Assembly (NCBI RefSeq): GCF_001427985.1
Contig: NZ_LMSA01000001.1
Location: forward strand, 883,164 to 947,163
Reading direction: 5' to 3'
DNA from: Knoellia sp. Soil729
Lineage (GTDB): Bacteria > Actinomycetota > Actinomycetes > Actinomycetales > Dermatophilaceae
Length of the DNA stretch: 64,000 bases
The stretch's first letter is position 1, and every line of letters starts with the position of its first letter. Position numbers and translations under genes: made by a program. The notes beneath the pieces are model-generated. The model saw nothing but the letters and a program-made list of their open reading frames with translations. It did not search any database and was not told the DNA's origin. Below are positions 48,475 through 56,525 of this stretch, piece by piece.

Positions 48475-49412
48475 GCGGCGGGGGTGAGGGCTCGGACGAC
48501 CGCGGACGGCGAGGGGCGGCCCAGTTGCGCGGCCATCCAGGCGCTGGTCGACAGGAGGGACTCGAGGTCGACGCCGGTGCGTACGCCCGCGCCAGTCATC
48601 GCCCACACCAGGTCCTCGGTGGCGAGGTTGCCGGTGGCGCTCTCGGCGTAGGGGCAACCGCCGAGGCCACCGGCCGACGAGTCGACGACGGTGACCCCGT
48701 GGCGCAGTGCGACCAAGGTGTTGCTCAGGGCCTGGCCGTAGGTGTCGTGGAAGTGGACACCGATGCGCTCGACGCCAATCTGTTTGTGCCCCAAGGCTTC
48801 CAGCAGGCGGGTGACGTGACCCGAGGTCGCGACACCGATGGTGTCGCCGATGGAGAGCTGGTCGCACCCGAGCTCCATGAGCCGCTCGGCCACCCGGGCG
48901 ACCTGCTCGACCGGGACCGGGCCCTCCCACGGGTCGCCGAAGCACATGGAGATGTAGGCGCGCACCCACAGGCCCGCCTCGCGGGCCCGCTCGACGACCG
49001 GCGCAAACATGTCAATCGACTCGTCGACGGTCCGGTTGAGGTTCTTGCGGGCAAAGGTCTCTGTCGCGCTGCCGAAGATCGCGACGGCACCGACGCCCGC
49101 CTCCAACGCTCGATCCAGCCCGCGCTCGTTGGGCACGAGCACCGGACGTCGCGGTCCACGCCCCTCGTCGCCGAGCAGGGTGAGGACCTCGGCCGCATCC
49201 GCGAGCTGTGGCACCCACTGCGGGTTGACGAACGACGTGGTCTCGATGGTGACCAGGCCCGCGGCCGCAAGCCGTCTGATGAACTCGGCCTTGACGTCCG
49301 CCGGGACGACCGTCTTCTCGTTCTGCAGTCCGTCGCGCGCCCCGACCTCGTAGATCGTGATCTCTGGCGGGAGCGTCGGGTCCGGCTCGACCTGCGGAGT
49401 GCGCATGCTCAT
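48468..49412 (-). CDS. Hydroxymethylglutaryl-CoA lyase
   Basis: A 314-aa TIM-barrel lyase of the HMGL-like family, splitting HMG-CoA into acetoacetate and acetyl-CoA in leucine breakdown. Signatures are ITIYEVGARDGLQNEKT, IETTSFVNPQWVPQLADA, SIGDTIGVATSGHV and VHFHDTYGQALSNTLVAL, and the lid-loop GGLGGCPYAESATGNLATED with the catalytic cysteine. CAGGAT six bases before the ATG at 49412 suggests a leaderless transcript; a second ATG lies two codons further in. Confidence 0.93.
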   Translation of the reverse strand: MSMRTPQVEPDPTLPPEITIYEVGARDGLQNEKTVVPADVKAEFIRRLAAAGLVTIETTSFVNPQWVPQLADAAEVLTLLGDEGRGPRRPVLVPNERGLDRALEAGVGAVAIFGSATETFARKNLNRTVDESIDMFAPVVERAREAGLWVRAYISMCFGDPWEGPVPVEQVARVAERLMELGCDQLSIGDTIGVATSGHVTRLLEALGHKQIGVERIGVHFHDTYGQALSNTLVALRHGVTVVDSSAGGLGGCPYAESATGNLATEDLVWAMTGAGVRTGVDLESLLSTSAWMAAQLGRPSPSAVVRALTPAAD

Positions 49413-49418
49413 GCGTGC

Positions 49419-49424
49419 ATCCTG
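49419..49424 (-). promoter_or_regulatory. -10 element of the HMG-CoA lyase gene (leaderless)
   Basis: CAGGAT on the minus strand, six bases before the ATG at 49412. On the other strand TACCTT (49490-49495) stands six bases before the ATG of the DUF4190 gene at 49502. Confidence 0.5.
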
Positions 49425-49501
49425 ACATGCACCCGCAACCGGAGCTGGCGGGCCATCGGACCATGGCACGCGAGCACACCCGGGCGGGATACCTTGTCGC
49501 C

Positions 49502-50203
49502 ATGAGCGAGAACGACAAGGACCCGCAGCCGGGGGAGTTCAGGGACCCGACGGCGAGCCCGGAGTGGACCGCGCCCCGGGCTCCTCAGGGCGAGCCCACG
49601 GAGCAGATCCCCCAGGCCTCCGGGACGTCCGGTGGGTCCGAGGTGCCTGACGTGCCGCCTGCTCCGGCGGGTCCTGCCGCCCCCAGCTACGACGCCCCCT
49701 ACCAGGCGCCGCGCGGCGAGAGCGATCCCTACTCCGGTTCCAGCACGCAACCCACGAACCCGTATGCCGCGACGCCCCCTCCGCCCCCCGCGGACCCCTA
49801 CGGCGTACCCCAGGCCGCCCACGACCCCTACGCCGCGACGGGTGGGGCGGCAGCGCAGGGCGGCTACCCGGCATACAACGCCCCCGGTCAGTGGCAGGCC
49901 CCGCCCGCGGGCTACGGCGCACCCCCGGAGCAGAACACGAGCGCGCTCGTCCTGACGATCGTCTCGGGCATCACCACGCTGACCTGCTGCCTCCCCGGCA
50001 TCGTCCCCCTCATCCTGGGCATCATGGCCCTCACCCGGAACGCCACCGACCCGGTGGGCTCCCGGCGCCTGGCGAAGTGGGGCTGGATCGCCTTCGGCAT
50101 CGGCATCGCGCTCGCGGTCATCGTCATCGGTGCGGTCATCGTCTTCGGCCTGGCCGGCGCCTTCGACGGCGGCTACAGCTCCGACCCCGACTACACCTAC
50201 TGA
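49502..50203 (+). CDS. DUF4190 domain membrane protein
   Basis: A 233-aa protein. About 140 residues are a disordered Pro/Ala/Tyr/Gln-rich tail (NPYAATPPPPPADPYG, YNAPGQWQAPPAGYG), followed by two membrane helices in a DUF4190 domain (SALVLTIVSGITTLTCCLPGIVPLILGIMALTRN, RLAKWGWIAFGIGIALAVIVIGAVIVFGLAG). Function unknown; such proteins are common in actinobacteria. It lies seven bases before XPB and may be co-transcribed with it. Confidence 0.83.
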   Translation: MSENDKDPQPGEFRDPTASPEWTAPRAPQGEPTEQIPQASGTSGGSEVPDVPPAPAGPAAPSYDAPYQAPRGESDPYSGSSTQPTNPYAATPPPPPADPYGVPQAAHDPYAATGGAAAQGGYPAYNAPGQWQAPPAGYGAPPEQNTSALVLTIVSGITTLTCCLPGIVPLILGIMALTRNATDPVGSRRLAKWGWIAFGIGIALAVIVIGAVIVFGLAGAFDGGYSSDPDYTY

Positions 50204-50210
50204 GGGACGC

Positions 50211-51848
50211 GTGACTGACGGCGCACTGATCGTCCAGAGCGACAAGACGCTCCTGCTCGAGGTCGACCACCCACGGTCGGCCGAGGCCCGGCGCGCGATC
50301 GCACCGTTCGCCGAGCTGGAGCGCGCGCCGGAGCACATCCACACCTATCGCATCACTCCTTTGGGCCTGTGGAACGCCCGCGCCGCGGGGCACGACGCCG
50401 AGCAGGTCATCGACGCCTTGGTGACGCACAGCCGCTACCCCGTGCCCCACGCGCTGCTCATCGACGTCGCCGACACGATGGCCCGCTACGGCCGGCTCAC
50501 CCTCACCAAGGACGGCGATCTTCTCGTCCTGCGCACGACCGACCGTGCCGTGCTCACCGAGGTGCTGCGGCACAAGCGCATCAAGCCCCTCGTCGGCGAG
50601 CGCCTCGACGAGGACACCGTCGTCGTGCACCCCAGCGAGCGCGGCCACCTCAAGCAGGAGCTGCTCAAGGTGGGCTGGCCTGCCGAGGACGAGGCCGGCT
50701 ACGTCGACGGCGAGGCACACACGATCACCTTGGACCAGAGCGACGGCTGGAGCCTGCGCCCCTACCAGGAGCAGGCGGTCGACGGCTTCTGGGACGGAGG
50801 CTCTGGGGTCGTCGTGCTCCCGTGCGGTGCAGGCAAGACGCTCGTCGGCGCCGGCGCGATGGCGAAGGCCTCGGCCACGACCCTCATCCTCGTGACCAAC
50901 ACCGTCTCGGCGCGGCAGTGGAAGGACGAGCTCATCCGCCGCACGAGCCTCACCGAGGACGAGATCGGCGAGTACTCCGGTGCCCGCAAGGAGATCCGCC
51001 CGGTCACCATCGCGACCTACCAGGTGCTCACCACCCGTCGCAAGGGCGTCTACACGCACCTCGACCTCCTCGACGCGCGCGACTGGGGCCTCGTCGTCTA
51101 TGACGAGGTCCACCTGCTTCCCGCACCGATCTTCCGGATGACGGCCGACCTCCAGGCCCGGCGCCGGCTCGGCCTCACCGCGACCCTCGTGCGCGAGGAC
51201 GGCCTCGAGTCCGACGTCTTCTCGCTCATCGGCCCGAAGCGGTTCGACGCACCGTGGAAGGACATCGAGGCGCAGGGCTACATCGCCCCTGCGGACTGCG
51301 TCGAGGTGCGGGTCACGCTCCCGGACGGACAACGCATGGCGTATGCCGTCGCGGAGCCCGAGGACCGCTACCGCCTCGCCTCCTGCTCGGACTCCAAGCT
51401 GCCCGTCGTCGAGAAGCTCGTCGCTCGCCACCACGGCGAGCCGACGCTGGTCATCGGCCAGTACCTCGACCAGCTCGACGAGCTCGCCACCCGACTGCAG
51501 GCGGACGTCATCACCGGCGAGACGTCGGTGACCGAGCGGCAGCGCCTCTACGACGCCTTCCGCACCGGCGAGATCAGCCTGCTCGTCGTCTCCAAGGTCG
51601 CGAACTTCTCGATCGACCTGCCCGAGGCGAGCGTCGCCATCCAGGTGTCGGGCACGTTCGGGTCGCGTCAGGAGGAGGCCCAGCGATTGGGCCGGGTCCT
51701 GCGCCCCAAGGGGGATGGCCGGACCGCGCACTTCTACACCGTCGTCGCGCGCGACACCGTCGACGCCGACTTCGCCGCCCACCGCCAGCGCTTCCTGGCC
51801 GAGCAGGGCTACGCCTACCGCATCGTCGACGCCGACGACCTCGACTAG
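50211..51848 (+). CDS. DNA repair helicase XPB
   Basis: A 545-aa superfamily 2 3'-5' DNA helicase. N-terminal damage-recognition-like region (LIVQSDKTLLLEVDHPRSAEARRAIAPFAELERAPEH), then LRPYQEQAVDGFW, Walker A LPCGAGKT (203-210), VYDEVHLLPAPIFRM, LTATLVREDG, VIGQYLDQLDELA, VVSKVANFSIDLPEA and RQEEAQRLGRVLRPKGDGRTAHFYTVV. In eukaryotes XPB is part of TFIIH; in actinobacteria its role is thought to be in nucleotide excision repair. GAGGGA precedes the GTG at 50211. Confidence 0.94.
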   Translation: MTDGALIVQSDKTLLLEVDHPRSAEARRAIAPFAELERAPEHIHTYRITPLGLWNARAAGHDAEQVIDALVTHSRYPVPHALLIDVADTMARYGRLTLTKDGDLLVLRTTDRAVLTEVLRHKRIKPLVGERLDEDTVVVHPSERGHLKQELLKVGWPAEDEAGYVDGEAHTITLDQSDGWSLRPYQEQAVDGFWDGGSGVVVLPCGAGKTLVGAGAMAKASATTLILVTNTVSARQWKDELIRRTSLTEDEIGEYSGARKEIRPVTIATYQVLTTRRKGVYTHLDLLDARDWGLVVYDEVHLLPAPIFRMTADLQARRRLGLTATLVREDGLESDVFSLIGPKRFDAPWKDIEAQGYIAPADCVEVRVTLPDGQRMAYAVAEPEDRYRLASCSDSKLPVVEKLVARHHGEPTLVIGQYLDQLDELATRLQADVITGETSVTERQRLYDAFRTGEISLLVVSKVANFSIDLPEASVAIQVSGTFGSRQEEAQRLGRVLRPKGDGRTAHFYTVVARDTVDADFAAHRQRFLAEQGYAYRIVDADDLD

Positions 51849-52094
51849 ACCGCGAAACCGGCAACCACACGAAGGCGACGAGCGCGCCGGACCAGCCCAC
51901 CACCGGAAGCGCGGGACCTCCCGTTCGCCGCTGGCTGGGCCTGGCGGCGGGTCCCACGTTCTGCGTGGGCGCGGCGAGCGCGCTCAGCGCGCGAGCCGCG
52001 GATGGGACTGCGGCGAACGAGATGTCGCGCGCGACCCACCCGAAGGTGGGAGGACGGCATACGCCGCAGTGCAGCGTGTGTGAGAGTGGCGCCC

Positions 52095-52718
52095 ATGACG
52101 CAGCCGCCCGAGGGCAACCCGACACCGCAGCCGACCCGCTTCCGGGTGCGCCAGAAGCTCACCCTGATGGTCAACCGCTACGAGGTCCACGGCGTGGGAC
52201 CGGACGGCTCCGAGGTCGGCCTGTGGGCCTTCGCCGAGCAGAAGCGCATGGCGTTCAAGGAGCAGGTGACGTTCTTCTCCGACGCGGGCAAGAGCCAGCC
52301 CGTCTTCGGGTTCAAGGCACGCACCCGCATGGACCTCGGGGCGACCTACGACATCACCGACCCCAGGGGCAACCCGATCGGGCAGTTCCGCAAGGACTTC
52401 GCCAAGTCGTTGCTGCGCTCCACCTGGCACCTCACCGACGGCGCCGGCCGCGTCTCCCTCGGCCAGGAGCGCAACCACGGCATCGCCATCGTCCGGCGCA
52501 TCTGGGACTTCATCCCGGTCGTCGGCGACATCCCCGTGCCGTTCCTGTTCCACTTCGACTTCGCCCTGCCCGACGGCCGGGTCGTCATGAGCAGCACGAA
52601 GAAGCCAGCCCTGCGTGACATCTACGAGGTCGAGCTCCCCGTCGTCGACGGCCACCCGCTGGACTGGCGGGTCGGCGCCGCCATGGCCGTCGCGCTGGAC
52701 GCCCTCCAGTCCCGCTGA
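52095..52718 (+). CDS. LURP-one-related (tubby-like fold) protein
   Basis: A 207-aa soluble protein. The pattern FRVRQKLTLMVNRYEVHG, EVGLWAFAEQKRMAFKEQVTFFSD, PVFGFKARTRMDLGATYDITD, IGQFRKDFAKSLLRSTWHL fits the LURP-one/scramblase-related family, a beta-barrel around a central helix. Function in bacteria is unknown. GAGAGT lies seven bases before the ATG. The 246 bases between XPB and this gene hold no gene I can support. Confidence 0.8.
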   Translation: MTQPPEGNPTPQPTRFRVRQKLTLMVNRYEVHGVGPDGSEVGLWAFAEQKRMAFKEQVTFFSDAGKSQPVFGFKARTRMDLGATYDITDPRGNPIGQFRKDFAKSLLRSTWHLTDGAGRVSLGQERNHGIAIVRRIWDFIPVVGDIPVPFLFHFDFALPDGRVVMSSTKKPALRDIYEVELPVVDGHPLDWRVGAAMAVALDALQSR

Positions 52719-52737
52719 CCGAGAACTGCACAGCACT

Positions 52738-52776
52738 CTCCCAGCCAACTCCCAGATCAGCCCCCGAGACTGGGAG
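52738..52776 (+). promoter_or_regulatory. Autoregulatory region of the response-regulator operon
   Basis: CTCCCAG occurs at 52738-52744 and 52749-52755 (11-base period, one helical turn) and inverted (CTGGGAG) at 52770-52776. GAGACT (52766-52771) is the -10-like hexamer, six bases before the GTG at 52778. Direct repeats with this period are typical of OmpR-type regulators. Confidence 0.6.
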
Positions 52777-52777
52777 C

Positions 52778-53485
52778 GTGAACACCAAGACGCCCGAAGC
52801 CACTCTCCTCGTCGTCGAGGACGAGCCCAACATCCGTGAGCTCCTCGCCACCTCGTTGCGCTTCGCCGGGTTCGAGGTCGTCACCGCTGCCACCGGCGGT
52901 GACGCGGTCAAGCTCGCCGACGAGCACCAGCCCGACCTCTGCGTCCTCGACGTGATGCTCCCCGACATGGACGGCTTCGCCGTGACCCGCAAGCTGCGCG
53001 AGTCCGGCAGACAGCTGCCCATCGTCTTCGTCACCGCGCGCGACTCCGTCGACGACAAGATCAAGGGGCTCACGGTCGGCGGCGACGACTACGTCACCAA
53101 GCCGTTCAGCCTCGAGGAGGTCGTCGCCCGCATCCGTGCCGTCCTGCGACGCACCCGGGGCGACCTCGACGACAGCTCGGCCCTGCACTTCGAGGACCTC
53201 GAGCTCGACGAGGACAGCCACGAGGTGCGCCGCGCCGGCCGCATCATCGAGACGAGCCCGACGGAGTTCAAGCTCCTGCGCTACCTCATGCTCAACCCCA
53301 ACCGCGTGCTCTCCAAGGCCCAGATCCTGGATCACGTGTGGGAGTACGACTTCCGCGGCGAGAGCGGCATCGTCGAGTCCTACATCTCCTACCTGCGTCG
53401 CAAGATCGACGTCGACGGCCTTCCGCCGCTCATCCACACCAAGCGCGGCGTCGGCTACGTGCTGCGCCTCCCTCCCCAGGGCTGA
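52778..53485 (+). CDS. OmpR-family response regulator (MprA-like)
   Basis: A 235-aa regulator. The receiver domain has acidic pocket LVVEDEPNIR, phospho-acceptor Asp58 in LCVLDVMLPDMDGF, TARD and YVTKPFS (Lys near 107). The C-terminal winged helix has SPTEFKLLRYLMLNPNRVLSKAQILDHVW and SYISYLRRKID. It is followed without a gap by its kinase and by an HtrA protease, the order of mprA-mprB-pepD in mycobacteria, where the system senses envelope stress. Regulation by itself is suggested by CTCCCAG repeats at its promoter. Confidence 0.93.
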   Translation: MNTKTPEATLLVVEDEPNIRELLATSLRFAGFEVVTAATGGDAVKLADEHQPDLCVLDVMLPDMDGFAVTRKLRESGRQLPIVFVTARDSVDDKIKGLTVGGDDYVTKPFSLEEVVARIRAVLRRTRGDLDDSSALHFEDLELDEDSHEVRRAGRIIETSPTEFKLLRYLMLNPNRVLSKAQILDHVWEYDFRGESGIVESYISYLRRKIDVDGLPPLIHTKRGVGYVLRLPPQG

Positions 53486-54942
53486 TGGCCAGCCCCACCG
53501 CGCCCCAGGCGGTCGTGCGCCGGCTCGAGGCGATGCCCCTGCGCGTGCGGCTGGTCGCGATCGTCCTGCTCGTCCTCACCGCCGCGCTGCTCTTCTCCAA
53601 CCTCGCCACCGCCTACCTCATGCAGCGGGACCTGCTCGGCCGCGTGGACAGTGAGCTGCGCAGCGTGGCGACGCCCGTCGCGAGCCAGGCCCTCGACGAG
53701 CTCCGCAAGCAGGACGTCGAGGCGACGCCGACCAACTACGCCTTCGTCCTGTTCCCCGTCAACGGGGAGGAGACGACCGTCAACCCCACCGGTGAGAGGC
53801 AGCACCCCGCCGTGCCCCGCCTCGGCCTGCAGGACCTGCGGGTGCGGACGGGCCGCCCGTTCACCGTGAAGTCCGTCGATGGCGAGATGTCGTGGCGCTT
53901 CATCGCGGGCACGGTCAACGACGACAGGGCGACGTTCGCGGTCGGTGTCCCGCTGAGGTCGGTCAAGCAGACGGTGACGCGACTGCTCGTCACCACGGGT
54001 GTGCTCAGCGCGCTCGTCCTCGCCGGGTCGGCACTGCTCGGCTGGTATGCCGTCCGGCGGGCTTTCCGTCCCCTCGCCCAGATCGAGGACACCGCCGCTG
54101 CCATCGCCGGGGGTGACCTGACCAGGCGCATCCCCGTGCGACCGGCCGAGGACGAGGTGACGTCACTCTCCCGCAGCCTCAACGCGATGCTCGCCCAGAT
54201 CGAGACGTCCTTCGCCGTCCGCGAGGCCTCCGAGGTGCGCATGCGGCAGTTCGTCGCGGACGCGAGCCACGAGCTGCGGACGCCCCTGGCCACGGTGCGC
54301 GGCTACGCCGAGCTGCACCGGCAGGGCGCGATCTCCAGCCCGGAGGACACCCGAGCCGCCATGGAGCGCATCGAGTCGGAGTCGGGTCGCATGAGCGGTC
54401 TGGTCGAGGGCCTGCTCACCCTCGCCCGGCTCGACGAGGAGCCGACGACCTCGATGGGCGAGGTCGACCTCACGGTCCTCGCCGCCGACGCCACGGCGGA
54501 CGCGCGGGTGCGCGCCGGCGGCCGTCGCATCACCCTCACCGGCCTGGGCGGCCCGCTCGACGCGACGACCGTCTGGGGATCCGAGGCGCGGCTCCGGCAG
54601 GTGGTGACGAACCTCGTCGCCAACGCCGTCCGGCACACGCCGCAGGGAACACCGATCGAGCTCGCCGTCGGCGTCGACGGCGGCGACGGCGTCATCGAGG
54701 TGCGCGACCACGGCGACGGAATCCCTTCTGGCACAGCGCATCGAGTTTTCGAACGCTTCTACCGCGCCGACCCCTCGCGTGGGCGCAGCACGGGCGGCAA
54801 CGGACTGGGACTCGCGATCGTCGCCGCCATCGTGGCCGCGCACCACGGCCGGGTCGGCGTTCAGGAGACGCCGGGAGGCGGCGCGACCTTCGTCGTCCGC
54901 ATCCCCACAGCGGCCTCACAGGTGAGGTCCAGCGGGTCTTGA
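53485..54942 (+). CDS. Membrane sensor histidine kinase (MprB-like)
   Basis: A 485-aa kinase. Two membrane helices (about 22-45 and 168-190) flank a sensor domain of about 120 residues outside the cell. A HAMP linker (RAFRPLAQIEDTAAAIAGGDLTRRIP), the phospho-acceptor His262 in DASHELRTPLATVRGY, N box LVANAVRHTP, G boxes DHGDGIP and GNGLGLAI follow. The ATG overlaps the regulator stop (TGATG). The pair likely responds to envelope or misfolding stress, with the HtrA protease downstream as target or modulator. Confidence 0.94.
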   Translation: MASPTAPQAVVRRLEAMPLRVRLVAIVLLVLTAALLFSNLATAYLMQRDLLGRVDSELRSVATPVASQALDELRKQDVEATPTNYAFVLFPVNGEETTVNPTGERQHPAVPRLGLQDLRVRTGRPFTVKSVDGEMSWRFIAGTVNDDRATFAVGVPLRSVKQTVTRLLVTTGVLSALVLAGSALLGWYAVRRAFRPLAQIEDTAAAIAGGDLTRRIPVRPAEDEVTSLSRSLNAMLAQIETSFAVREASEVRMRQFVADASHELRTPLATVRGYAELHRQGAISSPEDTRAAMERIESESGRMSGLVEGLLTLARLDEEPTTSMGEVDLTVLAADATADARVRAGGRRITLTGLGGPLDATTVWGSEARLRQVVTNLVANAVRHTPQGTPIELAVGVDGGDGVIEVRDHGDGIPSGTAHRVFERFYRADPSRGRSTGGNGLGLAIVAAIVAAHHGRVGVQETPGGGATFVVRIPTAASQVRSSGS

Positions 54943-54990
54943 TGTCGGCGGGGTTGAGTAGTCGATGACAGCCCAACGAAGGAGAGCATC

Positions 54991-56400
54991 ATGAGCACCA
55001 CCCAGCCAGGATCGACCGGTTCAGAGCCCGGCAGCACGCCCGAGGCCCCCGTCAACCAGGGTGCCGCTCCGACGCAGTCCCTTCCGCAGCAGGGGCCCCA
55101 CACCGAGCAGTCCGCCCGCGAGACGCCTCGTTCGCATCCCACCGAGCCGGCGTCGACCACGTGGTACGGCGCCCACGAACCCGCAGGACCGGTGTTCCCC
55201 CCGCCACCGGCCCACGGGGCAGCTCCGCAGAGCCCTCAACCGCGCCCGCGCCAGCGGCGCCGGGTGGGCGACCTCTTCGCGGTGGCTGCACTCACTGCCG
55301 CCCTGGCAACGGGCGGCACGTACGCCGCGACCCAGCTGGGGTCGCAGGACACGCAGAACCCCTCTGCTGCGGCGTCCTCCTCCAGCCTGGGTCGCGGCGC
55401 ATCGACCGCACCGGTGTCCCAGACCAACCCGCAGTCGCCCAACTGGACGGCCACGGCCGCCGCCGTCTCCCCGAGCGTGGTCGCCATCAAGACCGACAGC
55501 GGCGAGGGCTCGGGCGTCATCATCGACGACTCCGGCCACGTGCTCACGAACAACCACGTCGTCTCCGGCGCGCAGCAGCTCACGGTCACGCTGTTCGACG
55601 GCCGTACCTTCAAGGGCAAGATCCAGGGCACCGACGCGTCGACCGACCTCGCCGTCGTGACGATCGAGGGTGCGCCCGACGACCTCAAGCCCATCTCGGT
55701 CGGCAACTCCGACGACCTCAAGGTCGGCGACCCCGTGATGGCGGTCGGCAACCCGCTCGGCCTCGCCGGCACCGTGACGACGGGCATCGTCAGTGCCCTC
55801 AACCGGCCGGTGACCACCCAGGCCGCCGAGCAGCCCCAGCAGCAGAACCCGTTCGGCAACCAGCTGCCCCAGCAGCAGTCGAGCGAACCGGTCGTCACCA
55901 ACGCCATCCAGACCTCGGCCGCGATCAACCCCGGCAACAGCGGTGGCGCCCTCGTCAACGCCAGCGGACAGCTCGTCGGGATCAACTCCTCGATCGCATC
56001 GCTCGGCTCGGGAGGGTCGTCGCAGAGCGGCAACATCGGCATCGGCTTCGCGATCCCCGTCAAGGAGGCCGCGTCCATCGCCCAGCAGCTCATCAAGGAC
56101 GGCAAGGCGGTGCACGCCTACCTCGGCGTCGCCCCGGTCGACGGCACCGCGTCCGACGGCAACGCCACCCGGTCCGGCTCCAAGCTGCAGACCGTGCAGC
56201 CCGGGACGCCTGCAGACAAGGCCGGCCTCAAGGTCGGAGACGTCATCACGGCGGTCAACGGCGAGCGCGTCGACTCGGCCGAGGCACTCGTCGCCCACAT
56301 CCGCGAGTACTCCGTCGGCGACACCGTGAAGCTCACGGTGCTGCGAGACGACAAGACCCAGGAGATCTCGGCAACGCTGGGCACCGCACCCGCGAACTGA
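54991..56400 (+). CDS. Membrane-anchored HtrA/PepD-type serine protease with PDZ domain
   Basis: A 469-aa S1C protease. A disordered Pro/Gln/Ser-rich cytosolic part (1-90), one membrane helix (about 95-115), then the trypsin-like domain with catalytic His189 (TNNHVV), Asp219 (STDLAVV) and Ser317 (NPGNSGGALV), and a PDZ domain (about 370-460, GVAPVDG through SVGDTVKLTV). It degrades or refolds damaged exported proteins. AAGGAG lies seven bases before the ATG. A 14-bp terminator follows. Position after the two-component genes matches pepD. Confidence 0.94.
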   Translation: MSTTQPGSTGSEPGSTPEAPVNQGAAPTQSLPQQGPHTEQSARETPRSHPTEPASTTWYGAHEPAGPVFPPPPAHGAAPQSPQPRPRQRRRVGDLFAVAALTAALATGGTYAATQLGSQDTQNPSAAASSSSLGRGASTAPVSQTNPQSPNWTATAAAVSPSVVAIKTDSGEGSGVIIDDSGHVLTNNHVVSGAQQLTVTLFDGRTFKGKIQGTDASTDLAVVTIEGAPDDLKPISVGNSDDLKVGDPVMAVGNPLGLAGTVTTGIVSALNRPVTTQAAEQPQQQNPFGNQLPQQQSSEPVVTNAIQTSAAINPGNSGGALVNASGQLVGINSSIASLGSGGSSQSGNIGIGFAIPVKEAASIAQQLIKDGKAVHAYLGVAPVDGTASDGNATRSGSKLQTVQPGTPADKAGLKVGDVITAVNGERVDSAEALVAHIREYSVGDTVKLTVLRDDKTQEISATLGTAPAN

Positions 56401-56476
56401 CCCGCGGTGGGTCCTCCCAGGGGTGGACCCACGCACCGGAGCACTCAGCGGGCCCCCACCGCTTGAGTGACCCGGT

Positions 56477-56507
56477 GAGTACCCCGACTCATGGAGTCGG
56501 GGTACTC
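56477..56507 (+). terminator. Terminator of the two-component/HtrA operon
   Basis: A perfect 14-bp stem GAGTACCCCGACTC with its complement, three-base loop ATG. Confidence 0.78.
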
Positions 56508-56525
56508 GTCGTTCGACCATCAAGC

